Of a stretch of 64,000 nt of DNA, positions 1-9,300 are shown piece after piece. Each line of letters begins with the position of its first letter. Positions within the stretch are counted from its first letter, which is position 1. Both the position numbers and the translations under genes were made by a program. Under the pieces are notes generated by a model. The model saw only the letters and a list, made by a program, of their open reading frames with translations. It had not been told where the DNA came from and searched no databases. The stretch is from Conchiformibius steedae (GTDB lineage: Bacteria > Pseudomonadota > Gammaproteobacteria > Burkholderiales > Neisseriaceae), in NCBI RefSeq assembly GCF_014054725.1, contig NZ_CP059563.1, forward strand, positions 186,001-250,000, written 5' to 3'.

Positions 1-145
1 CGCCGCTTGCCACAATCATGCGGGCAAACAGCGGCGTTTTATCGGAAGTGTCTAATACGGTAATGTCTTTGGCTTTCACGTCTTCCAATGCGTTTACGGC
101 GGTATCCACCATTTTTTGCAAAGCCTGCAATTCCTGTTCGGTCAT
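1..145 (-). CDS. rsfS: Ribosomal silencing factor RsfS (partial, C-terminus outside window)
   Basis: The first 48 codons are present, beginning MTEQELQALQKMVDTAV and continuing into a segment with KAKDITVLDTSDKTPLFA. This matches the N-terminus of the RsfS/YbeB (DUF143) family, which binds ribosomal protein uL14 and keeps the 50S and 30S subunits apart when nutrients run low. The rest of the gene lies beyond the left edge. It is transcribed leftwards, 84 bases downstream of fmt on the same strand. Identification rests on the N-terminal third only. Confidence 0.85.
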   Translation of the reverse strand, partial: MTEQELQALQKMVDTAVNALEDVKAKDITVLDTSDKTPLFARMIVASG

Positions 146-229
146 GCCTGATATCCTGAATATGCTGTAAAACGGCGGATTATAGCCAATATGTTTTTAT
201 TTTGATAGTAAAAACACGCAAGACCAAGT

Positions 230-1159
230 TTATTTGCCCAAGCATTCGCCAATCAGTTGGCTGCGCCCTGCGGCAAATGCGGCGGCGTTCATGCGTTTAC
301 CGCCTGCGGGCTGTAGCGACTCAATCCGCAATGCGCCCGTGCCGCAGCCCACTAATATGCCTTTGCTGTCTGCTGCCAGTATTTCACCTGCTGCGCCTGT
401 GTCTAGCGTGCTGTGCGCCAGCCAGATTTTTAAGGGTTTGCCTTCCCATAGCGTCCACGCGGCGGGAACGGGATTAAAGGCGCGGATTTTGCGGGCAAGC
501 ACGTCGGCGGGTTGCGACCAGTCAATTTGCGCTTCTTCTTTATTTAATTTGGTGGCGTAGCTGATGCCTTGTTCGGGCTGGGGAACGGCATTTAATTGTC
601 CTGTATCGCGCAAACGGCGCAAATCTGCCACCACCGCAGCTGCGCCCAATTGCATCAGGGCATCATGCACATCAGCAGCGGTGTCGTTCTCGCCAATGAC
701 AAGGCGGTGTTCGCTAACCACTGCACCTGTGTCTAAACCTGCGTCCATCTGCATAATGCAAACGCCTGTTTCGGCATCGCCTGCTTCTATGGCACGTTGA
801 ATGGGTGCTGCGCCACGCCAACGCGGTAACAGCGAGGCATGAATGTTTAAGCAGCCGTGTTTGGGGGCGTCCAACACGCTTTGCGGCAAAATCAGTCCGT
901 AAGCAGCGACCACCATCACATCTATATCCAATGCTTTTAATAAATGCGGAATTTCATCGCTGCCGCGCAAAGACTGCGGTTGTTCCACGCGCAAACCCAA
1001 TGCCTGTGCCGCTTGTTTGACGGGCGAGGCTTGCAATGCCATGCCGCGTCCTTTGGGACGGTCGGGCTGGGTCAGCACCAAAGGCAGTTCAAATTCGGCA
1101 GCCACTGCGCGTAAGGCAGCAGCAGCAAACTCGGGTGTACCCGCAAAAGCCACTTTCAT
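230..1159 (-). CDS. fmt: Methionyl-tRNA formyltransferase
   Basis: Transfers a formyl group from 10-formyl-tetrahydrofolate to Met-tRNAfMet, making the initiator tRNA used in bacterial translation. The 309 residues match the usual length. It starts MKVAFAGTPEFAA, and the catalytic block NIHASLLPRWRGAAPIQ places Asn105 and His107, with Asp143 in MDAGLDTGA; these correspond to the Asn/His/Asp triad of the E. coli enzyme. A C-terminal OB-like domain follows from about residue 205. An AAGGATAAATA ribosome binding site precedes the ATG. def, the frequent partner, is not adjacent here. Confidence 0.97.
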   Translation of the reverse strand: MKVAFAGTPEFAAAALRAVAAEFELPLVLTQPDRPKGRGMALQASPVKQAAQALGLRVEQPQSLRGSDEIPHLLKALDIDVMVVAAYGLILPQSVLDAPKHGCLNIHASLLPRWRGAAPIQRAIEAGDAETGVCIMQMDAGLDTGAVVSEHRLVIGENDTAADVHDALMQLGAAAVVADLRRLRDTGQLNAVPQPEQGISYATKLNKEEAQIDWSQPADVLARKIRAFNPVPAAWTLWEGKPLKIWLAHSTLDTGAAGEILAADSKGILVGCGTGALRIESLQPAGGKRMNAAAFAAGRSQLIGECLGK

Positions 1160-1373
1160 TATTTATCCTTTCTGTTTGATGCCAAGCTGCTGCTTTTGAC
1201 GCGGCAGGGCGTTTGGCTTTGTTTCATTTAAGCAAATCAGTTTGTCTGCCGTTAAAAAATAAATCTTGACCGTACAAAACCTTAATATAAATTAAAGTGA
1301 TTTTCATTTTCTTGAGCATAGGCTTAATGTTAAAATTTTACCATAATTTGTTATTTTTCGTATGGAAGCGCTG

Positions 1374-2309
1374 ATGGAAAAATCCCATGATAAAGCACTC
1401 AACCTATTGGACGGCGAATGGGCTTTACTGTCCCGACCTGCCGTGCGCCCCGCTGCCAACGGCTTTGTTTGGCTGTGGCGTGCTGTTAAACTGTTTGGAC
1501 AGTATTGGCTGCGCTGGTTGGGTTTGGGTGTGTTTATTACCCTGTGTCAAGCGGTAATATGGGTGGTGTCGCAGCAGATGAATGCTTTTTTTCTTTTGCT
1601 GCCGCTGCTGATGCTGATGTTTAGCGCGGGCATTCTGAATGCCGCTTCCGTACAGGAATTTGACCGCGAACCGCCGCGTTTTTCCCATTTGTTTGCCGCA
1701 TTGGAAAGCGGCAGCAATTACACCTACCTGCTGACCTTTTACCTGCTGTTGCTGCTGATGGTGGTGGGCGTGGGTTACAGCAGCAGCGCCTATCTGCTCA
1801 CGCAATACCGCCACCACCCCGAAGGGCTTGCCTTGCCGCTGCTGCTGGCGGCAGGCGCATGGGTTTTGCTGTGGTTTGCCCCTGCGCTGGTATTTTTACA
1901 AGGCGAAAACCCTGTCCGTGCCATTGGCTTAAGCATCCAATCCAGCATGAAAAACCTGCTGTCCATGTTGCCGCTGATGATTGTGCAGCTGCTGCTGGCA
2001 GGCGCAACCGTTTATTTTGCCATCTTGCGTGCCAACAGCACCGAACACCACGGACTGCTTGAAGTTGCTGCCATTGCCTTATGGGTATTTTTTCAAGTAT
2101 TCGGGCTGTTGTGCTGCTATACGTCTTACCGCGATATTTGGTTTGAACACCTGCCAAACAAGAAACACAATGCACCTGCTGCGCCTGTTGCTGCCGCACA
2201 CCCCTCTCCCGAACCAGCAGCACACATGCCCGAGCCTGCCGCCATCACTCACCCGATTAAAACCAACCCCACCTCAAACCGCAACAAACGGCGTGCAAAG
2301 AAGCGTTAA
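1374..2309 (+). CDS. BPSS1780-type polytopic inner-membrane protein
   Basis: About 311 residues with five or six hydrophobic segments (for example GLGVFITLCQAVIWVV, FLLLPLLMLMFSAGIL and LLTFYLLLLLMVVGVGY), ending in a polar Pro/Ala/Lys-rich cytoplasmic tail with NRNKRRAKKR. The hydrophobic core and the motif YTSYRDIW before the tail fit the BPSS1780 family of betaproteobacterial membrane proteins, whose function is unknown. I chose the ATG at 1374 because GGAAG lies five bases before it; the ATG at 1362 has no ribosome binding site. A shorter paralogue lies at 47285-48121 and ends in YTAYRNVW. Confidence 0.75.
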   Translation: MEKSHDKALNLLDGEWALLSRPAVRPAANGFVWLWRAVKLFGQYWLRWLGLGVFITLCQAVIWVVSQQMNAFFLLLPLLMLMFSAGILNAASVQEFDREPPRFSHLFAALESGSNYTYLLTFYLLLLLMVVGVGYSSSAYLLTQYRHHPEGLALPLLLAAGAWVLLWFAPALVFLQGENPVRAIGLSIQSSMKNLLSMLPLMIVQLLLAGATVYFAILRANSTEHHGLLEVAAIALWVFFQVFGLLCCYTSYRDIWFEHLPNKKHNAPAAPVAAAHPSPEPAAHMPEPAAITHPIKTNPTSNRNKRRAKKR

Positions 2310-2378
2310 AATCCTTGCTGTCTGACAGCAGCAAATATAGTATAGGCGCACTATTCCATATCCCGTTAAAGGAAACAC

Positions 2379-2795
2379 ATGAAATCCGTCCGTTCCCTGT
2401 TGTTAGGCGCATTTTTATTATCAGGATTGGCAAATGCCGCAGGTATTGAAGGCAAATGGCGTACGACTGACGACAAAACCGGCAAACCCAAAGCCGTGGT
2501 ACAAATCAGCAAAGGCGCATCAGGCTATCAAGGCAAAATTATTTATTTAGAACAAGGTGTTGAAAACCTATGCCCTGCTTGCAAAGACAAACGCCCACTG
2601 GTGGGTTTAACCGTACTGACAGGTTTGCAGGAAAAAGGCAAAGAATACACTGACGGTAAAATCTTTGACCCCAAAGGCGGCAAAACCTACCAAGCCAAAG
2701 CCGAATTGTCTGCCGATGGTAAAACCTTAAAAGTACGCGGCTTTTTAGGCATTTCTGCATTGGGGCGTACCCAAACATGGAAACGCGTGGACTAA
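2379..2795 (+). CDS. DUF2147 secreted protein
   Basis: A 138-residue protein with a cleavable signal peptide (MKSVRSLLLGAFLLSGLANA, cut near residue 20). The mature part is a small beta-rich domain with GIEGKWRTTDD at its start and FLGISALGRTQTWKRV at its end, matching DUF2147. Members of that family have a lipocalin-like fold and are periplasmic; no reaction is established. A CPAC pair in the middle (LCPACKDKRPL) could form a disulfide. AAAGGAAACAC precedes the start and a strong hairpin follows the stop, so this is probably a single-gene transcript. Confidence 0.8.
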   Translation: MKSVRSLLLGAFLLSGLANAAGIEGKWRTTDDKTGKPKAVVQISKGASGYQGKIIYLEQGVENLCPACKDKRPLVGLTVLTGLQEKGKEYTDGKIFDPKGGKTYQAKAELSADGKTLKVRGFLGISALGRTQTWKRVD

Positions 2796-2814
2796 ACTAC
2801 CTGATTTTTCAATC

Positions 2815-2852
2815 AAACATACGCAAGTACATACTTGGCGTATGTTTTTTTT
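2815..2852 (+). terminator. Rho-independent terminator of the DUF2147 gene
   Basis: AAACATACGC at 2815-2824 pairs with GCGTATGTTT at 2838-2847, the loop can extend the stem, and the 3' arm runs into eight T residues. It lies 20 bases after the stop codon. Confidence 0.85.
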
Positions 2853-2965
2853 GTTTTCAAACACCTTATCTCATCTAGTTTTTAAACTCAAAGTAGAGTA
2901 ACCATTTTATTTTTACCGAAATCAGGGTACAATGGGCGCATACACACACGATTTTAAGGAAAAAT

Positions 2966-4135
2966 ATGCTCACCCATTCGTTTAATCCCTTAACCATTCG
3001 CGGCAAAACCCTGATTCCCATTGTGCAAGGCGGAATGGGCGTGGGCATTTCCGCATCCAGTTTATCCAGCGCGGTGGCGCGTGAAAACGGCATCGGCACC
3101 ATCGCCAGCGTGGATTTGCGCCATCTGCATGAAGATTTGCTGGCGGAAAGCAAAATCCAGCCTAGCGAAGAAAAGTACACACGCTTGAATTTAATCGCTT
3201 TAGACCGCGAAATCCAAAAAGCCAAAGTGCAAAGCGAAGGGCGCGGCATGATTGCGGTAAACGTGATGAAAGCGGTGAAAGACCATCCGCATTTGGTGCG
3301 CCAAGCCTGCGAATCGGGCGCGGACGCGATTGTGATGGGCGCGGGTTTGCCTTTGGATTTGCCTGAATTAACGGGCGGAAACAAAGATATTGCCCTGTTT
3401 CCGATTTTGTCGGAATCGCGCGGCATCGGTATTGTGTTGAAACGTTGGATGAAAAAAGGCGTGTTGCCCGATGCGGTGGTGATTGAACACCCTGCCCATG
3501 CCGCAGGGCATTTGGGCGCGATGACAGTGGCGGGCGTAAACGATGCCAAATTTGAATTTAAGCGCGTGATTGAAGAGACATTTGAAGTATTTAAAAATTT
3601 GGGCTTGGAAAGCGAAAAAATCCCCTTGATTTTGGCAGGTGGGATGGCGAATTTTCAAAAAATCAGCACCGCTTTAAAAGACTGGGGCGCAAGCGCGGTA
3701 CAGGTCGGCACGGCGTTTGCCGTGACCCACGAGGGCGACGCGCACATCAATTTTAAAAATACCTTGGCAGGCGCGGAAAAAGAGCAGATTGTGGAATTTA
3801 TGTCGGTGGCGGGATTGCCTGCGCGTGGCATTAAAACCAAATTTTTATCCAGCTATATCAAGCGTGAAGAAAAATTACAGGCAAACGCCAAAGCCGACCC
3901 GCGCCGTTGCACGCAGGGCATTAACTGCTTATCGGTATGCGGTTTGCGCGACGGCTTGGACAAAATCGGGCAGTTTTGCATTGATTTAAAACTGGCGGAA
4001 GCGTTTCGCGGCGAAGTGGACAAGGGTTTGTTTTTCCGTGGTAAAGACCCTTTGCCTTTCGGTACGGCGATTAAATCCGTCAGCGAAACCATTGAGTATT
4101 TGCTCACGGGCAAGCTGGCGCAAACGACACCTTAG
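2966..4135 (+). CDS. NAD(P)H-dependent flavin oxidoreductase / nitronate monooxygenase family
   Basis: 389 residues of the YrpB/nitropropane-dioxygenase family, FMN-dependent TIM-barrel enzymes that oxidise alkyl nitronates or related compounds. The FMN-binding N-terminal motif PIVQGGMGVGISASSL, the conserved HPAHAAGHLGA (containing the catalytic-type His) and the phosphate-binding ILAGGM are all present. A Cys-containing tail (RRCTQGINCLSVCGLRDG) is typical of the long proteobacterial members. AAGGAAAAAT lies ahead of the ATG. The physiological substrate cannot be told from sequence. It stands alone, converging on slyX. Confidence 0.9.
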   Translation: MLTHSFNPLTIRGKTLIPIVQGGMGVGISASSLSSAVARENGIGTIASVDLRHLHEDLLAESKIQPSEEKYTRLNLIALDREIQKAKVQSEGRGMIAVNVMKAVKDHPHLVRQACESGADAIVMGAGLPLDLPELTGGNKDIALFPILSESRGIGIVLKRWMKKGVLPDAVVIEHPAHAAGHLGAMTVAGVNDAKFEFKRVIEETFEVFKNLGLESEKIPLILAGGMANFQKISTALKDWGASAVQVGTAFAVTHEGDAHINFKNTLAGAEKEQIVEFMSVAGLPARGIKTKFLSSYIKREEKLQANAKADPRRCTQGINCLSVCGLRDGLDKIGQFCIDLKLAEAFRGEVDKGLFFRGKDPLPFGTAIKSVSETIEYLLTGKLAQTTP

Positions 4136-4148
4136 GGCGTGTCCCTAA

Positions 4149-4370
4149 TCAATAATGCGGCGGAATTTCGGGTGCAGTACCCGTTTCAAAACCGCCGCTG
4201 CCCTGTTGTTCCATGCGGCGGTACAGCAGGCGCAATTGCTCTTGCTGCAATTCCAAGGCATCACGCATCTGCGCCACCGTATCGTTTAAAGAAGCCAGCA
4301 ATTCATCTTGTAAAGCGGTGCGGATTTCCAATTCCACCACACGCGCTTCCAGTAAATGGTATTCGTGCAT
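4149..4370 (-). CDS. slyX: SlyX family protein
   Basis: A 73-residue, almost wholly helical protein (MHEYHLLEARVVELEIRTAL, then DELLASLNDTVAQMRDALEL) with a coiled-coil heptad pattern and a short C-terminal tail ending PPHY, both typical of SlyX. Its function is unknown; it often sits near FKBP-type or lysis-related genes in enterobacteria. I used the ATG at 4370, which has AAGGAC nine bases upstream; an upstream in-frame start at 4409 would read through a Correia-like element and has no support. The element at 4384-4440 lies directly in front and probably shapes its expression. Confidence 0.85.
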   Translation of the reverse strand: MHEYHLLEARVVELEIRTALQDELLASLNDTVAQMRDALELQQEQLRLLYRRMEQQGSGGFETGTAPEIPPHY

Positions 4371-4383
4371 GATTTTGTCCTTA

Positions 4384-4440
4384 TATAGTTGAATGAGACA
4401 AGGCGACAACGCCCTATCGTTGCGATTTTAATCAACTATA
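4384..4440. repeat. Correia-like miniature element, internally deleted copy
   Basis: Ends TATAGTTGA and ATCAACTATA form terminal inverted repeats with TA at each edge, and the core GAGACAAGGCGACAACGCC matches the longer copies at 19675 and 41206. About 40 core bases are missing, exactly between two CAACGCC words that flank the segment in the full copies, so the deletion probably arose by recombination or slippage between them. The right end provides the TAG stop of the antiporter gene, and the left end stops 13 bases before the slyX start codon. Correia elements of Neisseria are known to carry promoters, which makes a role in slyX expression plausible. Confidence 0.8.
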
Positions 4441-5788
4441 AAACCATCGCCGCCAGCCAACCAAATACAAACAACGGGATATTGTAATGGATAAAGGTGG
4501 GAATCACGCTGTCGCGGATATGGTCGTGGCGGTTATCGGCATTCAAGCCCGCAGTTGGTCCTAAAGTGGAATCGGAAGCCGGCGAACCCGCATCACCTAA
4601 TGCACCCGCCGTACCGATAATCGCCACTGTTGCCAAGGGCGAAAAGCCCAAAGCCGCGCACAAAGGCACATACACCGCCGCCACAATCGGCAAAGTGGAA
4701 AACGAGCTGCCAATCCCCATGGTTACCAGCAAACCCACTACCAACATCGCCAACGCCGCCAAAGATTTGCTGCCGCCAAACCACGCCATGCTTTCACGCA
4801 CCAAAATATCAATATGCCCTGTGGCTTTCATCACTTCGGCAAAGCCTTGTGCGGCAATCATAATAAATCCGATGCCCGCCATCATGCGGATGCCTGCGGT
4901 AAACACGCTGTCGGTATCCTGACGGCGCACCACCCCAAACAGCACAAATACGGCAAACCCCAGCATCGCCCCCAACAACAACGCACCGTCATACACCAAT
5001 TGCACCACAAAACACACCAGCACCGCCAAAGCCGCCACCATGCTGCGATAGCGTGAAGCAGTAGATACACCAGTAGCGGTTTGTTCCACTTCAGCAGCAA
5101 ACGCCGTTGCCACAGGCGCAGTGTAATCACGCGGGGCGCGGTAGTGCCAATACGCCCACAGCAAGCCAAACACCATACCCGCCGCAGGAATCGCCATCGC
5201 CGCCATCACATTGATGCCCGTTACGTCCATGCCCGCGCTTTGAATATTGGACAACAAAATATCGTTCAAAAAAATCTGCCCGAAACCATAAGGCAAAAAC
5301 ATATAAGTCGTTACCAAGCCGAAAGTCATCACACACGCCAGCAAACGGCGGTCTATCCGCAAACGGTCAAACACAGGCAGCAACGGCGGAATCAGCAGCG
5401 GAATAAAGGCAATATGAATCGGAATCAAGTTTTGGCTCATTACCGCCATTGCCAGCAATCCGCCCAACAGCAGCCATTTTAATCGGGCAGACGGCGTTTC
5501 GCTGTCGGCGCGGCTGATGAGTTTGTTCGCCAACTGCTGCGGCAGCCCCGAATGGCTGATTGCCATTGCAAACGCGCCCAACATCGCATACGACAAGGCA
5601 ATTTTCGCCCCACCTGCCAAACCATTTTGAAAATGAGTCAATACCCCCGTTTGCGTACCAATGTCTGCCACAGGCAAGCCCGCCGCCAAACCGCCTGCAA
5701 ACGCCCCTACCGTCAAACCCAATACCACATTCACCCGCGCCACCGACAATGCCAGCATCACCAGCACGCCCACCAAAACCGCATTCAT
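4436..5788 (-). CDS. Na+/H+ antiporter family protein (NhaC/YuiF-like)
   Basis: 450 residues with about eleven to twelve membrane segments; no signal peptide. The pattern GDAGSPASDSTLGPTAGLNA near the C-terminus, followed by HDHIRDSVIPTFIHYNIPLF, is characteristic of the bacterial YuiF-type sodium:proton antiporters, as is the N-terminal VNVVLGLTVGAFAGGL. It should exchange sodium for protons across the inner membrane, helping salt and pH balance. AAGGAATTAGGC precedes the ATG. The last codons and TAG stop lie in the terminal repeat of a Correia-like element, so the original C-terminus may have ended slightly differently. Confidence 0.85.
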   Translation of the reverse strand: MNAVLVGVLVMLALSVARVNVVLGLTVGAFAGGLAAGLPVADIGTQTGVLTHFQNGLAGGAKIALSYAMLGAFAMAISHSGLPQQLANKLISRADSETPSARLKWLLLGGLLAMAVMSQNLIPIHIAFIPLLIPPLLPVFDRLRIDRRLLACVMTFGLVTTYMFLPYGFGQIFLNDILLSNIQSAGMDVTGINVMAAMAIPAAGMVFGLLWAYWHYRAPRDYTAPVATAFAAEVEQTATGVSTASRYRSMVAALAVLVCFVVQLVYDGALLLGAMLGFAVFVLFGVVRRQDTDSVFTAGIRMMAGIGFIMIAAQGFAEVMKATGHIDILVRESMAWFGGSKSLAALAMLVVGLLVTMGIGSSFSTLPIVAAVYVPLCAALGFSPLATVAIIGTAGALGDAGSPASDSTLGPTAGLNADNRHDHIRDSVIPTFIHYNIPLFVFGWLAAMVL

Positions 5789-5820
5789 GCCTAATTCCTT
5801 ATATTAATCAAACATTCCAA

Positions 5821-5852
5821 AAAAACAACCGCCTGCACACAGGCAGGCGGTT
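5821..5852 (-). terminator. Terminator of trxA
   Basis: Ten-base stem AACCGCCTGC (5827-5836) with GCAGGCGGTT (5843-5852). Read on the minus strand it is followed by GTTTTTTT, eleven bases after the trxA stop. Confidence 0.85.
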
Positions 5853-5863
5853 TGATTCAGTAT

Positions 5864-6193
5864 TTAAGCCACCGAAGCATTGATAAAATCGCTTAATTGC
5901 GCTTTCGCCAAAGCACCTACTTTGGTGGCAACATTTTTACCGTCTTTAAACACCATCAGCGTGGGAATACCGCGCACACCAAATTGTGTGGGAACGGCTT
6001 GGTTTTCGTCCACATTCATTTTAACGATTTTTACTTTACCATCGTATTCTTCAGCAATTTGGTCCAACACAGGCGCAATCATGCGGCACGGACCGCACCA
6101 AGGCGCCCAAAAATCCAGCAATACAGGTACGTCTGATTGCAATACATCGGCTTCAAAAGCAGCATCGGTGGTGTGGATAACTTTTTCGCTCAT
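5864..6193 (-). CDS. trxA: Thioredoxin
   Basis: A 109-residue single-domain thioredoxin, the usual length. The redox motif WCGPC is at residues 32-36 inside [17 protein letters not shown], and the cis-proline loop [11 protein letters not shown] follows at about 72-82. It has no signal peptide, so it acts in the cytoplasm, reducing disulfides in proteins such as ribonucleotide reductase with electrons from thioredoxin reductase. It is a single-gene transcript with its own terminator. Confidence 0.97.
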   Translation of the reverse strand: MSEKVIHTTDAAFEADVLQSDVPVLLDFWAPWCGPCRMIAPVLDQIAEEYDGKVKIVKMNVDENQAVPTQFGVRGIPTLMVFKDGKNVATKVGALAKAQLSDFINASVA

Positions 6194-6315
6194 AATTTTA
6201 AAATCTTTCTGTTATGTGTGGGTTCGTGATACAAGCAAGATAAGGCTTTGCGCGATGAAATTCAAGCCTTAAATCCTGTGATAATTTTTACTTATATTTC
6301 AAATAGCATTTAAAA

Positions 6316-6343
6316 CCAAAAATGCCTGCGCCCTATTCAGGCA
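6316..6343 (-). terminator. Probable terminator of the RTX protein gene
   Basis: TGCCTG (6323-6328) pairs with CAGGCA (6338-6343). Read on the minus strand the stem is followed by TTTTTGG, about 30 bases after the stop codon at 6373. The six-base stem is short. Confidence 0.6.
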
Positions 6344-6372
6344 CAGATATTTGTTTTAACTGATTAAAATCA

Positions 6373-9300
6373 TTAAGCCACCAATAAAATATTGGCACTT
6401 AAATCATCGTCCAAGCCCTGTACTTTAGCAAAAGCCACCGTTGAACCATCGGCATCGTAAGACAATACGCCGCTGCTTTTGTCGTAACGGATATGGTTGG
6501 CAATATCGCTTTCGCTGCGTAATGCGCCAAATACGCTGCTTGACAGGATAATTTTGTCTACACCTGCTTGGAAATCGGTGATTTCATCTACTGTGCCGTC
6601 TAACAGGCTGCTGAACACAAATTGGTCGTTGCCCGCGCCGCCTGTCAGCACGTCTTTACCGCCGCCGCCTTGCAACACATCATTTCCTGCGCCGCCGTTT
6701 AAGGTATTATCCAAATTATTGCCTGTTAATTGGTTGTGCAAGGCATTGCCTGTGCCTTGCAGCGCAGCACCCAGCAAAGTCAGGTTTTCCAAATTATCGC
6801 CCAAGGTGTAATCTACGCTGCTGTACACATGGTCGTTACCGCCTTTGGCTGCTTCTACCACTTGGTCGCCCTTTTCTCCGACAATATAGGTGTCGTTGCC
6901 TTTACCGCCTACCAACACATCATCGCCTGCACCGCCGTCCAACCAATCATCGCCGTCATCGCCGCTAATCACGTCGTTGCCCGCGCCGCCATAAATGGCA
7001 TTATCGGCTTTATTGCCTTTTAAAACATCGTTGTGTTGCGAACCAATCAGGTTTTCAATTTGCGTGCCATAACCGATAAAGGCTTGGTTTTCAGCAAAGG
7101 TGTTGTCAAACAAACGGTCGCCGTTAAAAATGGTTTGCCCTGCGCTGCCGGTTAATTGTGTGGCGCTTAATTTGTTGTGGCTTAATACGGCAAAACTGTC
7201 GGTTTTACTGCCTGCGTAAATCCACGAACCGGGGGTTAAATCCACGGTTACACCCTGCCCTTGCGCGGAAGCGTCAAACGTATCCACGCCGCCGCCGTCC
7301 CAAATATACACATCGTTGCCCAAGCTGTGGCGGTTAAAAGGCTTAAAGGTATAAACATCATTGCCGCTGCGCTGGTCGGCATTTACGCCGAAACGGTAAT
7401 GCAGATACGCCAAATCAAACATGCGCATGGCGTCCGTTTCCATAAAGTCTTCAAATTTATACGACATCACGGTTAAGCCTTTGTGGTCTTCATTGGGCTT
7501 CATCAGCGGCACGCCTGCCTGCTCGTGTCCGTCTTTGTGCGGGTGCTTCATGCCCAAAGAGTGCAGGGTTTCGTGCAAAGCGGTATTAAAATTAAATTTA
7601 TTGCCCTCAAACGATTTTTTGCTTAAATGTACATAGCCGCCATAATGCGCGTAACCGTCCACATTCGGTTTGGTATCGTGAATAAAAAAGACAATATTGG
7701 TTTCTTCATTCGGGTCGGTCACTTCGGTAAAACGCACCGCCGTGTTGTCGCTGATGTGCTTGAGCATTTCTTTCATTTTCTGCTGTCCGCTTTCCGAAAA
7801 GGCAACTGGCTGCTGTCCGCGCAGGCTTTTTAACTCTTCTGCCTGATACCGCAGCAGGTAACGCTCGTGCATATTGGCAAAAGGTGTGGAAAACCATTTG
7901 TCTTCCAACTCGCGGATGGTTTTTTCCAAATTATTAATTTCGTTCTGACTGAAAAAACGGTAGCGCACTTCAATCGGCAGACCTTCAGGGTGCTCTTCCA
8001 AATAACCCACAGGCGTACCGCCATGATAATGGTCGTCGTGATCGTGGTCGTGGTCCCATTCGGCGCGCAGGTTTTTAATAAAATACGGCAGCTTGCTGTG
8101 GTCAATCGGGTGACGGGCATCGTTGCCTTGCGTGATGTCCGCCTCCTTGCCCGTCAGGTAAGACGCACTGTCTTGCGCCGTTAAGGTTTTGCCTTCGTGT
8201 TGTACAGTCAGCTTGGCAAGCACACTGTGCGACGTGTCGGACAACAAATCGGCAGTCGGTACCGACACTTCAAAAGTTTGTCCGTCTTTTACCGCAGTCC
8301 GGTAAGACTTACCCGCCACGCTGACTTCCACCGTATCGCCCGTTTTCGCTTCGCCATACACCTTGCCGCTTACCGCAGACTGCTGCTCGGGCAAACCCGC
8401 CGCATCGGCACGATAACGGCTTCCCGCCGCTTTTACCCCCGCGCCTTCCAACGTTACCTTAAAATTCGCCAATGCCGCGCTGCTCGGCTGGCTTTCAGGT
8501 CCTGGTACAGCCAGCCAGTCGCCCTCAATTTTTTTCCCGCTTGCCAAGGTATATTCCCCCGAATTGGGTACCACATTGTGCATGCCCTCAGCCGCATAAT
8601 AAAAACGGTAAGTAAAGCTCTGCCCGTTCGCCGCGCGCAAATCCGCAGCAGGCACATAAGCCGTAAACGTATAATCGCGCCCGTTTGCACTGTCGCTCAA
8701 ACCCGCTTCATAGCTTTTACCGTTTAATTTTAATTCAATGCTTTGCAGCAACTCACGGTTTTGCACCTGCGCAAACAAAGGCTCGCTGCGCACATCCACC
8801 TTACCCTGAATGCGTACCAGTGTGGAATTACGGTCGCTGCCTACCGCATTATCGCCGTCAATGCCCGTAATACGGATACCGATTTCAGGCTCTGCTTGAG
8901 GCTGCGGCGGAACATCTGCCACCTTATAACTGCCCTGTGCGCTGCCGCTTTCGCTGTTGCCACCCGTATCACTCACTTTGGCAACCGCCGTAAGCTGATG
9001 ATTATTTTGTGCCAACAAATCGCCATTATTTACTTGGGCTGTCCAAGTTTTGGTGCCATTGTCCCATTTACCCTGAACTTCTTTTCCGCCAACCTGAACC
9101 ACTACTTCATTCACTTGGGTATCATCTGCCAAGCCTGTAATTGTGCCTGTAACCTTGGTTTGCTTTCCTTCATCGCGGGAAACTTCGCTAATTGCATCAA
9201 TATTAACCACAGGTTTATCCAGCACTGTATCTACCTGATAAGTGGTTTGTGCTTTGTTGGATGTGGCTTCATTGTTCGCACCGTCTTTCACATGGGCGCT

